A stretch of DNA of 64,000 nucleotides, taken from Diplocloster agilis (lineage in GTDB: Bacteria; Bacillota; Clostridia; Lachnospirales; Lachnospiraceae). This document shows positions 1 through 9,332 of this stretch, in pieces. Location of the stretch: positions 110,626 to 174,625 of the forward strand of contig NZ_JAHQCW010000007.1 in NCBI RefSeq assembly GCF_019042275.1, in the 5' to 3' direction. The notes below the pieces were generated by a model. It searched no databases. It saw only the letters and a program-made list of their open reading frames with translations, and was not told the origin of the DNA. Each line of letters begins with the position of its first letter. Position 1 is the first letter of the stretch. Both the position numbers and the translations under genes were made by a program.

Positions 1-3000
1 ATCATCCGCTCCCTCTTATAGAGATTCAGTTTTATGGCGTCCATATCGGTTACGATGACGGAGAACAGTTTTTTCCAGGCCAGCTGGTTTTTGACATATT
101 TAAGCCTTTCGTTTGGATTTTCTATGGCATCGGCATGCTCCGTGATCTGATCCACATATCTGGACATGGCCTCCTTAAACTGCTCCTCCTGCCGGTATGG
201 GATCTGAAGCGTCAGTATGGAAACCGGCTTTCCGTCCAGATTGATTTTGGACAGTTTGGGCAGACGCTCCAGTTCTTCTTTGATATTCATACAGCTTTGC
301 AGGCATTGGTTTTCAAAGTTATCCTTGATCTTGGACATATCTTCGATCCCTTTGCTTACCCTGTCCTTTTCCAGCCCGATGCATCGTATGGTCTGCTCCA
401 GCTTTTCCGTCTGTCTGTCCACTTCCGTCCCGCTCTGGGGACTTAAGATACTCTGTTTGATCTCCTGGGCCAGATCAAAGGCTCCAAGGGTGGTCAGGAT
501 CTCAGCCAGGCTGTTTTTCTCTTTCAGGAACTCTTCCCTTCGGACTGTTTCTTCCCGTTTCATTTTCGCATACTGCTTTTTCAGGTCACGGTATGTTTCT
601 TTCAGAGAAATTCCGCTATCCAGCAATTCCTGCTGATCCGACCGGTTGATGCCTTCGGCTTTCATCATTTGTTCCATATCTTCCTGCATGGCTTCCAGGG
701 CATAACACTGGGAGATCAGCTCCCTTAAGCTGCTCTCGTCTCTGACCAGATCTTCTTCCAGCTGTTTCGCGGCCTTTCTGCTCTCAGAAACCAGCAGTTC
801 CAATCGTTCCTGGGACAGCTCCATTTCCTCCACCGCGCCATACTGCTGCTCGATCATGCTGCGGGCATGCTGCACACTGCCCTGTTTCTTATGGTACATA
901 CCCAGATCCGCATCCAGCTGTTTCTGCAGCTCTTTTACACGCTCGCTGAACTCCTGGGCGGTATTCCGTATCTGAAGCAGCTCTTCCTGAGTGCTTCTTC
1001 GCATTCCCACCTGGTCGTATCTGGCCGCCAGTTCTTCTATTGAGACGTTACGGTACTGAATCGCGGCTTTTGCCCGTTCCATAACCGCCCGATAGTTTTC
1101 CAGCAGTTTCAGTTTATCCGATGTATCGGAAGATTCCGTCTCGTAGGCTTCTTTTTTCCCCTTGAAAATGATCTCAAGCTCCCGCCTGGTATGTGTGGGG
1201 TCCGTCACCTCTGTCCCCCGGTCATAAGACGCGTAAACTTCCGCCCACTCTTGCCGTATCCGGTCGATTTCCCGGCCTGTATGATCTTTTTGCTGCTGAT
1301 AACGGGTCAATTCTTTTCGGAGTTCACGGATTTGGTCCCGGAGACTGATCAGCGCTTCGGCTTTTTCCGCCGACTGCATTTCCAGGCGGCGGATTTCATT
1401 CTCTCCGTCTTCCAGCGCAGCCTGCAGCTCTGTCAGGGTTCTTAAACGGGCCGTTTCGGCAGACAGGGATTCCCGTCTTGCTTCTTCCTCTTTCAGCTGT
1501 TCCTCCAGCAGCCTGCAGCGGCTGTTCCACTGTTCCTTCAGCAGGAGATTTTGTTCCCCCTGCTGCCGGAGGATGCGAAGCTCATTGTTTAATGTATCGA
1601 ATTCTTTTTGTTTCTCCTCGTAGTCAGGGCCGTTCTCAAGGCTCTGCAGGAATTTCAGATCTTCTTCCATGGTCCGAGTCTGGGATTCGATACGCTTTAA
1701 TTTCCGCTCTTTTTCCTCCAGCTCTTTCTCAAGCTTGGCGGCCGCCTGGAGCCTGCGCTCTTCATCATAATACAGGCTTTCATCCTTCGTTACGAATGAA
1801 ATCCCGCGGGCGTCGGTAAGCTCCCGGCCATTTTCGACTGCGGCCAGGGAGAGCACGGGGATCACCGCATCCCCCGTCAGCGAATATTTCAGGTTCTGAT
1901 CCGAAGCCACCTGATCGTAGCCCTCTTTCACCAGCAGTCCATAAGGCAGCAAAGGATAACGTTCCAGCAGCTCCCTCTGGGCCTGTTCATCCAGGTTCCC
2001 CGCATACTCACATCCGATAACGGTTTCGATTCCATGGATTCTCTCGATCTGCTCTTTTAACTTCAGAACCGGTTCGGATGGGGGAACTGGCTGTTTATTT
2101 TTCAGAGAGGCCAGTACTTCCTTCACGGCCTCGCATTCGCTTCGCTTTCTCATACAGACGGAGAGGTTATTTTGAAATGCTTCCCGCACCGCTTCCTGCC
2201 CATTTTCGTTTTCCGGTATCTGATATATTTCCTTTATTTTATCCAGCTGCTGTTTTTTCCCCCGGTACCGGCGGAAGTATTCCTGGCATTCCTCCTGTCT
2301 GGAAGTCAGCCATTCTTCTTTGGAGCTCTGTTTCGCGTCATGGATGCGGATTCTGGCCAGTTCCTCTTCCACCGTTTTTATTTCCTCCGACAATTCACCG
2401 ATGCGTTGACGGGCTTCCTGCTCCTGCGCTTTCTTTTTATCCAGCTCCTCCCCGGCGTTTTCAAGCAATAGCAGATTGGACTCCCTGTAAAGCTCTTCTA
2501 TCCTTTGCTGATGCCGCCGGTTCTGTTCTCTTTGCAGCTTTATCGCGTTCTCCAGTACGGCGGCCGTCCGGTCAAGCTCCCGTTCCTGATGAAGCCCGGC
2601 CTGCAGCCGCTCTTCCTTTTCACGGATCCAGGCCTCCAGCTGATCCATCTGCTCTTTTAAACCGGCCGCGTCCCGTTCCATCAGGATTTTCATCTGCCCG
2701 GCCAGTTCAAAGAGCTGCTCCGTCAATCCCTGATTCTGGCTCTGCACGCTGTCTACCGCCACCCTGGTTGACTCGAATCGGCCCTTAGCGTCCAGATAGT
2801 CCAGGTAGTCGTTGGCGGACTCCTTTTCCGATAACTGTAAGCTCCATTCTCTTCGCTTATCCTCCAGGCCTTCCAGTTCCCTTCGGTACTGCTCCGTCTT
2901 TTGCTCCAGTTCTTTCAGTCCGCATAGCTCCAGCGACAAGGAAGCGCTCTCCGCTTTTCTCATCAGCTCCTGCCTGCGGATATTTACGGATTCCCGGCGC

Positions 3001-3986
3001 TGCGTAAGACGGTCACGCGCCTGGTTTTTTTCCTGTTCCCGGTGAAGACAGGTGTTATAAGTCCGGATCAGCTGCTCTTCCAGGTCTGTCCTGGTATGAT
3101 AAATATTTTTCAGAGTACCCATCCATTTCATAAAACCGGCTATCATTTCCATCTGGCGGTCATAATTGATGATCTCATTTTTCTTCCGCGACAGCTCCAG
3201 CAGCTTATCCCGGATATCCAGCAGAGTCTGGGCCATGGATACTTCATCTTTATTTCGGTCGATCCTTGAGAAGAAAGCCTTCTGAATGATTTCCTCAATC
3301 AGCAGATCCTCCACCACCTTGCGTGTAGTGCGGTAGTTGGTCTCAAAATAGGTTCTGACATGCCCCTCCGTTTTATTGATCCCCCGGATAATCTCCCACT
3401 CACTCTCATAGATCCCGTAATCAGCGACAAAGCTCTGATACTCTCCCTTGCGCTCGAACAGACGGACCTGGAGGCTGAAATCCTTTTTCTCCAGATCGCG
3501 CAGATAATTCTTTAACCCCTGGTAGGTGATCCGTTCTTCCCCGCTGCTCAGGGGAAGGTTGCGCAGGTCATTGTCGTTGAACTCCCGATAGAAAATACAG
3601 TAATTAAAATATTCCACTGCCGCCGTATTCCTGTCCTGGACGCCTTCATTGCCGGTCTCTCTGGCTTTCCTGGCACAAAATCCGGTGGTCATGTACTGAA
3701 AACCGTTTTTGATATGGCAGGGATTTAATTTCCATTCCACCAGGGAATGGATTACGGTGTTGTCATTGCCGGACCGGAACAGCTTCTCAATGGGCTGTTT
3801 TTCATCCAGCGTGCAGTTTGGCAGCATATTCTGCAGCAAGAGCAGCATCAGTACGCTCTTACCTCCTCCGTTTGCCAGATCATAGATGGTGTTCTTACAG
3901 GAAAAACGCATGACAAAATCATCGTAAAACTGGGTCCCGAAGTTATATTTTACATTATTCACCCGAATCCGGTTGATCTGCGGCAT
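1..3986 (-). CDS. jetC: JetC, SMC-like ATPase of a Wadjet system (3' end outside window)
   Basis: Large coiled-coil ATPase, the motor of a Wadjet (MukBEF-like) system that in characterised homologues extrudes and cleaves small circular DNA. The frame is open from the ATG at 3986 to the window edge, about 1328 codons. I checked the frame at the start, around 2000 and at the left end. The N-terminal head has a Walker A NGGGKS at residues 39-44. Most of the rest is Glu/Lys/Arg/Gln-rich coiled coil, broken near residues 650-720 by a globular, hydrophobic stretch that fits the hinge. The C-terminal lobe with signature motif and Walker B must lie beyond position 1, as must any jetD nuclease gene. 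The start lies 32 bp inside jetB, so translation is probably coupled. Family assignment rests on order jetA-jetB-jetC and the Walker A. An SbcC-like ATPase is the alternative but fits the neighbours less well. Confidence 0.88.
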   Translation of the reverse strand, partial: MPQINRIRVNNVKYNFGTQFYDDFVMRFSCKNTIYDLANGGGKSVLMLLLLQNMLPNCTLDEKQPIEKLFRSGNDNTVIHSLVEWKLNPCHIKNGFQYMTTGFCARKARETGNEGVQDRNTAAVEYFNYCIFYREFNDNDLRNLPLSSGEERITYQGLKNYLRDLEKKDFSLQVRLFERKGEYQSFVADYGIYESEWEIIRGINKTEGHVRTYFETNYRTTRKVVEDLLIEEIIQKAFFSRIDRNKDEVSMAQTLLDIRDKLLELSRKKNEIINYDRQMEMIAGFMKWMGTLKNIYHTRTDLEEQLIRTYNTCLHREQEKNQARDRLTQRRESVNIRRQELMRKAESASLSLELCGLKELEQKTEQYRRELEGLEDKRREWSLQLSEKESANDYLDYLDAKGRFESTRVAVDSVQSQNQGLTEQLFELAGQMKILMERDAAGLKEQMDQLEAWIREKEERLQAGLHQERELDRTAAVLENAIKLQREQNRRHQQRIEELYRESNLLLLENAGEELDKKKAQEQEARQRIGELSEEIKTVEEELARIRIHDAKQSSKEEWLTSRQEECQEYFRRYRGKKQQLDKIKEIYQIPENENGQEAVREAFQNNLSVCMRKRSECEAVKEVLASLKNKQPVPPSEPVLKLKEQIERIHGIETVIGCEYAGNLDEQAQRELLERYPLLPYGLLVKEGYDQVASDQNLKYSLTGDAVIPVLSLAAVENGRELTDARGISFVTKDESLYYDEERRLQAAAKLEKELEEKERKLKRIESQTRTMEEDLKFLQSLENGPDYEEKQKEFDTLNNELRILRQQGEQNLLLKEQWNSRCRLLEEQLKEEEARRESLSAETARLRTLTELQAALEDGENEIRRLEMQSAEKAEALISLRDQIRELRKELTRYQQQKDHTGREIDRIRQEWAEVYASYDRGTEVTDPTHTRRELEIIFKGKKEAYETESSDTSDKLKLLENYRAVMERAKAAIQYRNVSIEELAARYDQVGMRRSTQEELLQIRNTAQEFSERVKELQKQLDADLGMYHKKQGSVQHARSMIEQQYGAVEEMELSQERLELLVSESRKAAKQLEEDLVRDESSLRELISQCYALEAMQEDMEQMMKAEGINRSDQQELLDSGISLKETYRDLKKQYAKMKREETVRREEFLKEKNSLAEILTTLGAFDLAQEIKQSILSPQSGTEVDRQTEKLEQTIRCIGLEKDRVSKGIEDMSKIKDNFENQCLQSCMNIKEELERLPKLSKINLDGKPVSILTLQIPYRQEEQFKEAMSRYVDQITEHADAIENPNERLKYVKNQLAWKKLFSVIVTDMDAIKLNLYKRERM

Positions 3987-4701
3987 CGTCTTCTTCCTCC
4001 TCCCGGTTCAGTATCTCGAACAGCCTTCCCCGATGTTCCTCGTAGTAGTTGGTGATCAGCGCACGGAATCTGGCCGTGGGATAATAGCGCTCTTCGGCTT
4101 CCGCCAGCAGTTCCTGGGAGACTAAGAAATTAAACACCAGCTTGCTATACCCCCTTTTGGAGTTTCTGGAAGCACGGATGCCGGTCCCCTCCTCGCCGGT
4201 CACCAGCGGCAGTTCCTCCCACAGAAGCGCCAGAGTCTTGAAGCTGTTCTCTTCCATCTCCTTTAACACCAGGATCTCCAGGTCCGCGGTCAGTTTGGCA
4301 AAGGCCGAATCCGTATTGTGGATCAGCTCCTCGACGCCCATATATTCGATAAAGGTGTCGCTGGCCGAGTCATGGTAGAACGTGGCCACCACCTGATATA
4401 TCAGGAAATAACACAGATAAAGCTCCCGGTTCAGCCGCAGTCCCAGCAGCCGTTTGAGTTCTTCGTTGGAATAGCCGTAGACCCGGTTTTCCTCCCCCGC
4501 GGACACGTAGATCCCGCCCTGATACTCGTAGAGACACAGGTTCATCTTTCCCGCCATCAGATGCACCATATCGTAGACTTCCGCATTGGACAGATATTCC
4601 TCATAGAGCCCTCTGTTCGCTCCTCTGTCCCGGTGGATTTCTTCATTTATTAATAACGCGGATATGATATCCATGGCTTTTTCCAGGTTACGGCTGTCCA
4701 T
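3955..4701 (-). CDS. jetB: JetB, MksE-like kite subunit (DUF4194 type)
   Basis: A 248-residue acidic cytoplasmic protein without membrane segments, placed between jetA and jetC, as expected for the DUF4194/MksE-like subunit that bridges the SMC heads in Wadjet complexes. The C-terminus is very acidic (EEEEDDAADQPDSGE). The start ATG overlaps the end of jetA by 14 bp, and an AGGAGAG ribosome site lies inside the jetA end. Its own end overlaps the jetC start by 32 bp. The identification uses size, composition and the three-gene order. I do not see a catalytic motif, nor would one be expected. Confidence 0.85.
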   Translation of the reverse strand: MDSRNLEKAMDIISALLINEEIHRDRGANRGLYEEYLSNAEVYDMVHLMAGKMNLCLYEYQGGIYVSAGEENRVYGYSNEELKRLLGLRLNRELYLCYFLIYQVVATFYHDSASDTFIEYMGVEELIHNTDSAFAKLTADLEILVLKEMEENSFKTLALLWEELPLVTGEEGTGIRASRNSKRGYSKLVFNFLVSQELLAEAEERYYPTARFRALITNYYEEHRGRLFEILNREEEEDDAADQPDSGE

Positions 4702-6241
4702 CCATGTCTCTCCTTTCGAATATCAGATTCGTCACCTCAAACAGGCCCAGAATCTGAAGGCTGACCCCGGAGTCCTTACGCACGGCAAAGGCCAGGTCCT
4801 CATATAAACGGTTTCCGCTTTTGTCCAGAAAAGCGTTCATTATTTCCTCAAAAAAAGTATCGGGATTCTTTCTGACCTCCTGCACCCGGTATTCTTCCTT
4901 CAGGCAAATGTGGATCAGGAATGTATAGTAATCGCCGTTTCGGAATATGCGCTCCGTATATTTCTCTTCCAGATATCCGTTCCATTCCTTCAGGGTAAAT
5001 TCCTTTTTCTGCCGAAGCCAGTGAAACAGCTCGGACAGAAGAATTTCAAAGTTGTCATAGATTCTCTGTTCTATGGCCTCGTCTTCGTATATGTATGTCT
5101 CTTCGACCTGCTCCCCGATCTTTTCCCCGGTCTCCTGCTGGTCCGGACGGTAAGTCAGGAGATGATCCAGGTTCGGCAGGTAGAAGCTTTTCCGTATTTT
5201 CAGATTCGCCAGCGGCCGGATCAGTTCCCCTAAGAGATCGGCCCGGTCCCGTTCCATCATGCGGGACACCGCCTGCCTGAAATCAAAGGAGCTTCTAAGG
5301 GACTGTACCCGGGCTTTTAAGATCCGCTCATCAGCCTGCTTTTGAAGCTGGGTGCAGGCGGTCAGCAGCTCGCTGTGCTTTTGCACCGCTTTCTTTAGTT
5401 CCAGTTCCAACGCATAGATATCATCCATGGCGCGGTAATACTGGCTGGTATATTCGCCGGAAGCCTCGTCCTGGGCCGCCCGCTCCAGGGCTTTGTGGAT
5501 CAGTTCGCTGTTTTTCCGGAACAGATGCTGTTCCTCCTCAAACCAGCGCATACCCGTATCCAGAAATTCTTCGTAAGCCCGGACGCCTTCAAACACATCC
5601 TGTCCCAGTATCCGCAGCACCTCATTTTTTCTGCTCTGCAGCCGGCTCACCTCATTGTTGATACGGCGGACCACCTCCGCGCCCTGGCGGAAGTTCTGGC
5701 TGTTGATCAGCTTTTCCAATAGTAGCTGTTCCACGCTGATGGTGCTTTCTTCCTTGATCTCTTTCGTGTCCAGATAGAATTCCACCGCTTCGGAGGTAAT
5801 GGAATAGCGCACGGCGCCGTCCTGGATACTGCTCTTGATCAGCCGCATCCGGATTGTTTTTTGCTTCCGGTCCGCCGGGTCAAAATAGTCATATCGGAAC
5901 GGTTTCCCCTCGTTTGTGATCTTATCAAAAATATAGGAAACCAGTTCCTTATTCTCCTCTTCTTCCAGATAACATTCAAAATCCCGGCGCAGCAGAGCCG
6001 TGACAAAAGTCTCATATTCTGAATAGAGGACTTCCTTTTCTTTGAAATTATTCTCTTCTATAAAAAAACGCAGAACGGCCAAAAGTATATATCCCATATC
6101 CAGCCGGCTGTATTTTCCGTCTTTAAATTGAGTAAAAGACGTCTCTGCCAGCTTAAAATACGGATAATATTTACGTATATGGCCGATCCGCTCATGATGT
6201 TCTTCGATGATCTCATGCAGCATCATATGTGTGCCTGTCAT
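4688..6241 (-). CDS. jetA: JetA, MksF/kleisin-like subunit of type II Wadjet
   Basis: A 517-residue protein matching the DUF5716-type JetA of type II Wadjet systems. The first part (about 1-180) reads as winged-helix-like. A helical, charged middle (about 180-320) with heptad-like Leu/Glu/Arg spacing follows, and then a C-terminal globular part. In the complex this subunit acts as the kleisin linking the JetC heads. The start is supported by GGGAG six bases upstream. It is the first gene of the jet set and begins only 27 bp after ptsI stops, with no terminator visible between them, so transcription may come from the ptsI promoter. The three jet genes overlap one another, which argues for obligate co-expression. 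Confidence 0.85.
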   Translation of the reverse strand: MTGTHMMLHEIIEEHHERIGHIRKYYPYFKLAETSFTQFKDGKYSRLDMGYILLAVLRFFIEENNFKEKEVLYSEYETFVTALLRRDFECYLEEEENKELVSYIFDKITNEGKPFRYDYFDPADRKQKTIRMRLIKSSIQDGAVRYSITSEAVEFYLDTKEIKEESTISVEQLLLEKLINSQNFRQGAEVVRRINNEVSRLQSRKNEVLRILGQDVFEGVRAYEEFLDTGMRWFEEEQHLFRKNSELIHKALERAAQDEASGEYTSQYYRAMDDIYALELELKKAVQKHSELLTACTQLQKQADERILKARVQSLRSSFDFRQAVSRMMERDRADLLGELIRPLANLKIRKSFYLPNLDHLLTYRPDQQETGEKIGEQVEETYIYEDEAIEQRIYDNFEILLSELFHWLRQKKEFTLKEWNGYLEEKYTERIFRNGDYYTFLIHICLKEEYRVQEVRKNPDTFFEEIMNAFLDKSGNRLYEDLAFAVRKDSGVSLQILGLFEVTNLIFERRDMDGQP

Positions 6242-6268
6242 TGGGTGCTCCCTCTTTTATAAAAATAA

Positions 6269-7906
6269 TCAATTGTACTTTTCGCCGAGCTTTGTTTCCC
6301 TTACCTTTTTTCGTACGCTCAGTACCAGGCCGGGAGAGACCGACAGCTCATCGATTCCCATATTCAGAAATGTCTCCGTCAGCGTGAGATCCGCCCCCAG
6401 CTCTCCGCAGATTCCCACCCAGATTCCCTCCCGGTGGGCGTTATCAGCGATCAGCCGGATCAGCCGCAGGATCGCCGGATGATGAGGGTCACAGATCTGC
6501 TCCAGTTTTGGATTCTGCCGGTCGGACGCCAGTGTATACTGCACCAGGTCGTTGGTTCCGATGCTGAAGAAATCCACTTTCTTCGCCAGCAGATCACTGA
6601 TCAGCGCGGCCGCGGGCGTCTCGATCATAATCCCCTGTTCCACATCTCCAAACGGAATCTGCTGCTGTTTTAATTCCTCCTGCACTTCCCCTACGATCTC
6701 TGCGATCCGGTCTACTTCCTCCACAGAAATAATCATCGGATACATAATCGATACGGTCCCATACGCGCTGGCTCTGTAGATCGCGCGAAGCTGTGTCTTA
6801 AAAATCTCCGGGCGGTCCAGGCAGATCCGGATAGCCCGGTATCCGAGCGCCGGATTTTCCTCCGGTTCCATCTGAAAATAACCGACCTGCTTATCCGCCC
6901 CGATATCCAGTGTGCGGATGATTACCTTCCGGCCCGCCATACTTTCGGCCACTTTTTTGTATACCTGGAACTGCTCCTCTTCCGAGGGATAGTCTTCCGA
7001 TTCCAGATACAGGAACTCGCTTCGGAACAGGCCAATTCCACCGGCATCGTTTTGCAGCACAGCCGCCACATCCCCGAAGCTGCCGATATTTGCGTAGATC
7101 TCAATCCTTCTGCCGTCCAGCGTGACATTTTCTTTCCCTTTTAACTGCCAGAGCAGCTCCTGTTTCCTTCTCTCTTCCGCCTGTCTGGCTTCCAGTTCTT
7201 CTCTTACCCGGGGTTCCGGCTCCAGATAAATCCTGCCATGATAACCGTCCACGATTCCCTCTTTTCCGTCTACGGTATCGTCCAGCGGAATGTTTACACG
7301 AAACAGGGCCGGTATATTCATCGTCCGGGCCAGGATCGCCGTGTGGGAATTGGAGGAGCCATGTACGGTTACAAAGGCCAGCACTTTATCTTTATCAAGC
7401 TGTACGGTTTCGCTGGGCGCCAGATCATCCGCCACCAGGATTACCGGCTCGGTGAGCTCCATCTGGGAACCGGTGCGGCCGGCCAGTATGCCCACCAGCC
7501 GTTCGGAGATATCCCGGATATCCGCCGCCCGTTCCCGCATATAATCATCCTCCATCATACTGAACATCTGTGAAAAATTATCGCCGGTGGAGGCCACCGC
7601 ATAGGCCGCATTTACTTTCTGGGTGCGGATCATATTCGTGATGGATTCCACATAGTCCGGGTCCTCCAGCATCATCTGATGCACTTCAAAGATGGCGGCG
7701 TTTGCTTCGCCCACCTCCTTTAAAGCTTTTTCATACAGGCCGGTTAGCTGCCGCAGCGCCTCCCCCTTCGCCCTTTCAAAACGCAGCAGCTCCTCCTGGG
7801 TATTTTCCGCATGCTCTCTCTTGATTTGCTGCTGGTCCTTTCTGTAAACTTTGATCTTCCCTTCTGCTATCCCGCGAAATGCCGTCTTTCCTTCATAAAT
7901 CTGCAT
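6269..7906 (-). CDS. ptsI: Phosphoenolpyruvate-protein phosphotransferase (PTS Enzyme I)
   Basis: Cytoplasmic Enzyme I, which moves phosphate from PEP to HPr in the sugar PTS. The protein is 545 residues, close to the family norm of about 575. The phosphorylated histidine is H188 in GSSNSHTAILAR. The PEP-binding half contains RTLDIGADK and the catalytic cysteine C500 in GICGELGAD, matching E. coli H189 and C502. No ptsH or EII gene is in the window, so this copy is separated from its usual partners. An AAAGGAG ribosome site precedes the start. Upstream is an 11-bp inverted repeat (7931-7971). Downstream, jetA starts after 27 bp. Confidence 0.95.
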   Translation of the reverse strand: MQIYEGKTAFRGIAEGKIKVYRKDQQQIKREHAENTQEELLRFERAKGEALRQLTGLYEKALKEVGEANAAIFEVHQMMLEDPDYVESITNMIRTQKVNAAYAVASTGDNFSQMFSMMEDDYMRERAADIRDISERLVGILAGRTGSQMELTEPVILVADDLAPSETVQLDKDKVLAFVTVHGSSNSHTAILARTMNIPALFRVNIPLDDTVDGKEGIVDGYHGRIYLEPEPRVREELEARQAEERRKQELLWQLKGKENVTLDGRRIEIYANIGSFGDVAAVLQNDAGGIGLFRSEFLYLESEDYPSEEEQFQVYKKVAESMAGRKVIIRTLDIGADKQVGYFQMEPEENPALGYRAIRICLDRPEIFKTQLRAIYRASAYGTVSIMYPMIISVEEVDRIAEIVGEVQEELKQQQIPFGDVEQGIMIETPAAALISDLLAKKVDFFSIGTNDLVQYTLASDRQNPKLEQICDPHHPAILRLIRLIADNAHREGIWVGICGELGADLTLTETFLNMGIDELSVSPGLVLSVRKKVRETKLGEKYN

Positions 7907-7930
7907 AGATACCGGCCGCTCCTTTCGATT

Positions 7931-7971
7931 GTTTTTATTCAGCAGGACAAGCTTTCCGGTTGAATAAAAAC
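7931..7971. repeat. 11-bp inverted repeat between the PF06541 gene and ptsI
   Basis: GTTTTTATTCA (7931-7941) and TGAATAAAAAC (7961-7971) are perfect complements around a 19-base loop. The right arm abuts the stop of the upstream gene. The arms are AT-rich. They could form a weak terminator for the upstream gene or a regulatory hairpin in the ptsI leader. Which one cannot be decided from sequence. Confidence 0.6.
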
Positions 7972-8832
7972 TTATTTAGATATATTCTTGCCGTTTTTCC
8001 GATTTTCTTCCATATATTCTTTCAAACTGGCAAGGGCGTCCGCGAATTTTTTCGAAGAAGCGCTGGGATTTCGTCTCAGTATCCGGTCCTTTCCGGCATT
8101 CAGTTTTTGTTCCAGAACTTCATGTTCCGCTATGGCCTCTTTTAATCGAACCCGCAAAGGCTCACGGTCCGGTCCCAGCTGCAGTTCCTCCAGACGCATT
8201 TTCAACTCTTGTTTCCGAACGACCCACTGTTCCCTGGTAATCTCTTTTTTAATTTCCAGCTGCATCAGCAGATCCGACATCTCTTCCTTCGCACTGGTTA
8301 TCATTTCCAGAATCTTCTTCATGCCCCATGCGTCAATGATCGATACTACGGTGTCATAAATAAAGTATATGGAAATACCAATCGCAAGAATAATAGCGGC
8401 CAGTTTCGGCAGTCTGAATATCAGGCCTTCGATTGGCTTATGTATCACTTTTATAAGCAGCACCGATAGAGCGCCCCAGCAGAGGGAACTGCTCATACAG
8501 ATGTATCCTTTGTACTGGATCTTATGGCTGCTGTAATCCCAGTATTTTACCTTAAATATAGATTCCATCAGGGCGCCGATCACAAGTTCCAGCAACGTAG
8601 CCCCGATCATTCCCATCAAAAAAATAAGAGCTATATTTTCTCTCACCGGCAGCGTCATAAACAGAATCATTATGGCGCCTTCCCCATAAATAGGAATCAA
8701 AGGCCCCCGCAGAAATCCTCTGTTCACAAACCGCCGCTTGCTGACGGATACTACGGTGGACTCAAAAATCCATCCGAAAAAGCAGTAAAAAAAGAAAAAC
8801 AAAAGCCACTCGTATATTTTGTAAGTATACAT
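7972..8832 (-). CDS. PF06541 membrane protein (putative ABC-transporter type IV)
   Basis: A 286-residue integral membrane protein. The first 180 residues hold about five hydrophobic segments, including LLFFFFYCFFGWIFES and the loop FVNRGFLRGPLIPIYGEGA, which is characteristic of the PF06541 family common in Clostridia. The C-terminal third (about 190-286) is a charged, probably coiled-coil cytoplasmic tail. Members are annotated as putative ABC permeases, but none is well characterised, and no ATPase partner is adjacent. Function is therefore unknown. It precedes ptsI with the inverted repeat in between. Confidence 0.8.
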   Translation of the reverse strand: MYTYKIYEWLLFFFFYCFFGWIFESTVVSVSKRRFVNRGFLRGPLIPIYGEGAIMILFMTLPVRENIALIFLMGMIGATLLELVIGALMESIFKVKYWDYSSHKIQYKGYICMSSSLCWGALSVLLIKVIHKPIEGLIFRLPKLAAIILAIGISIYFIYDTVVSIIDAWGMKKILEMITSAKEEMSDLLMQLEIKKEITREQWVVRKQELKMRLEELQLGPDREPLRVRLKEAIAEHEVLEQKLNAGKDRILRRNPSASSKKFADALASLKEYMEENRKNGKNISK

Positions 8833-9071
8833 TTTCCCTCTCCTTTTGTTATGTGCACCTGGCTGTTCTCATCTTGTAAAGTGTTTTTGTTTGTCGTGCA
8901 AACTTGTTATACATGTGTTTTCATTCTAACATAACAGTCAAAATTATACAATAAAACAGAATCACGCCATTCATACCCGATCACGCCGGGCATCCTCTTA
9001 AAATAACAAAGTGCAGAAATGTTTTTGGAGAAATATTTTTTGTTGGTTCGGGTTACACTATCGGTGAGGTG
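8833..9071. other. Intergenic region between the divergent PF06541 gene and small ORF
   Basis: AT-rich. On the minus strand a possible promoter TTGTAT-N17-TAGAAT lies near 8925-8955, but it is weak. On the plus side a TACACT hexamer at 9054-9059 lacks a clear -35. I see no other structure. Confidence 0.35.
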
Positions 9072-9230
9072 ATGATGATGTCATATGTGGCTCCCGCACT
9101 CCAGGAAAAGTTTGAAACCCTTTCCGTAGATCTGAAAAATGCGATCCTGGAGCGCAATGTTCAGCTCTACACTCTTCAGGATCTCATTAAATGTCTGGAA
9201 GATATTGTAAATGAGGCAGAAATGAATTGA
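9072..9230 (+). CDS. Small conserved-type protein, 52 residues, unknown function
   Basis: A 52-codon ORF starting at one of three successive ATGs (9072, 9075, 9078) behind a GGTGAGGTG ribosome site. The peptide is a single amphipathic, acidic helix-like protein (LQEKFETLSVDLKNAILER followed by NVQLYTLQDLIKCLEDI) with no membrane segment. I believe similar short proteins recur in Lachnospiraceae, but I cannot name a function. Its last six codons lie inside the left arm of a perfect inverted repeat, so the mRNA end and the terminator are intertwined. Confidence 0.65.
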   Translation: MMMSYVAPALQEKFETLSVDLKNAILERNVQLYTLQDLIKCLEDIVNEAEMN

Positions 9231-9285
9231 GGCACAAAAAAACAGGTGCAAACCTGTTTTTTTGTGCCTCAATTCATTTCTGCCT
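9214..9285. terminator. Perfect 34-bp inverted repeat with 4-base loop, bidirectional terminator core
   Basis: Left arm 9214-9247 and right arm 9252-9285 are exact complements around GCAA. The core CAGGT-GCAA-ACCTG is flanked by A7 on one side and T7 on the other, so it reads as an intrinsic terminator on both strands. Another 22 bp of perfect complementarity outside the core includes the end and stop of the preceding ORF, which is more than a terminator needs. Confidence 0.85.
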
Positions 9286-9303
9286 GATGTGTCATTTTCT
9301 GTC

Positions 9304-9332
9304 TTGTTTCGGATATTCCTTACTGCTATAAT
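9304..9332 (+). promoter_or_regulatory. Promoter of toxin-like mRNA, copy 1
   Basis: TTGTTT at 9304-9309, 17-base spacer, consensus TATAAT at 9327-9332. The transcript would start near 9339, at the left inverted end of the element. The same hexamers and spacing occur in copy 2 although the spacers differ. Confidence 0.8.

Noticed and set aside
2078..2788. 236-codon plus-strand ORF opposite jetC
   Set aside because: Pro/Ser/Arg-rich text typical of antisense reading of coiled-coil genes; no ribosome site.
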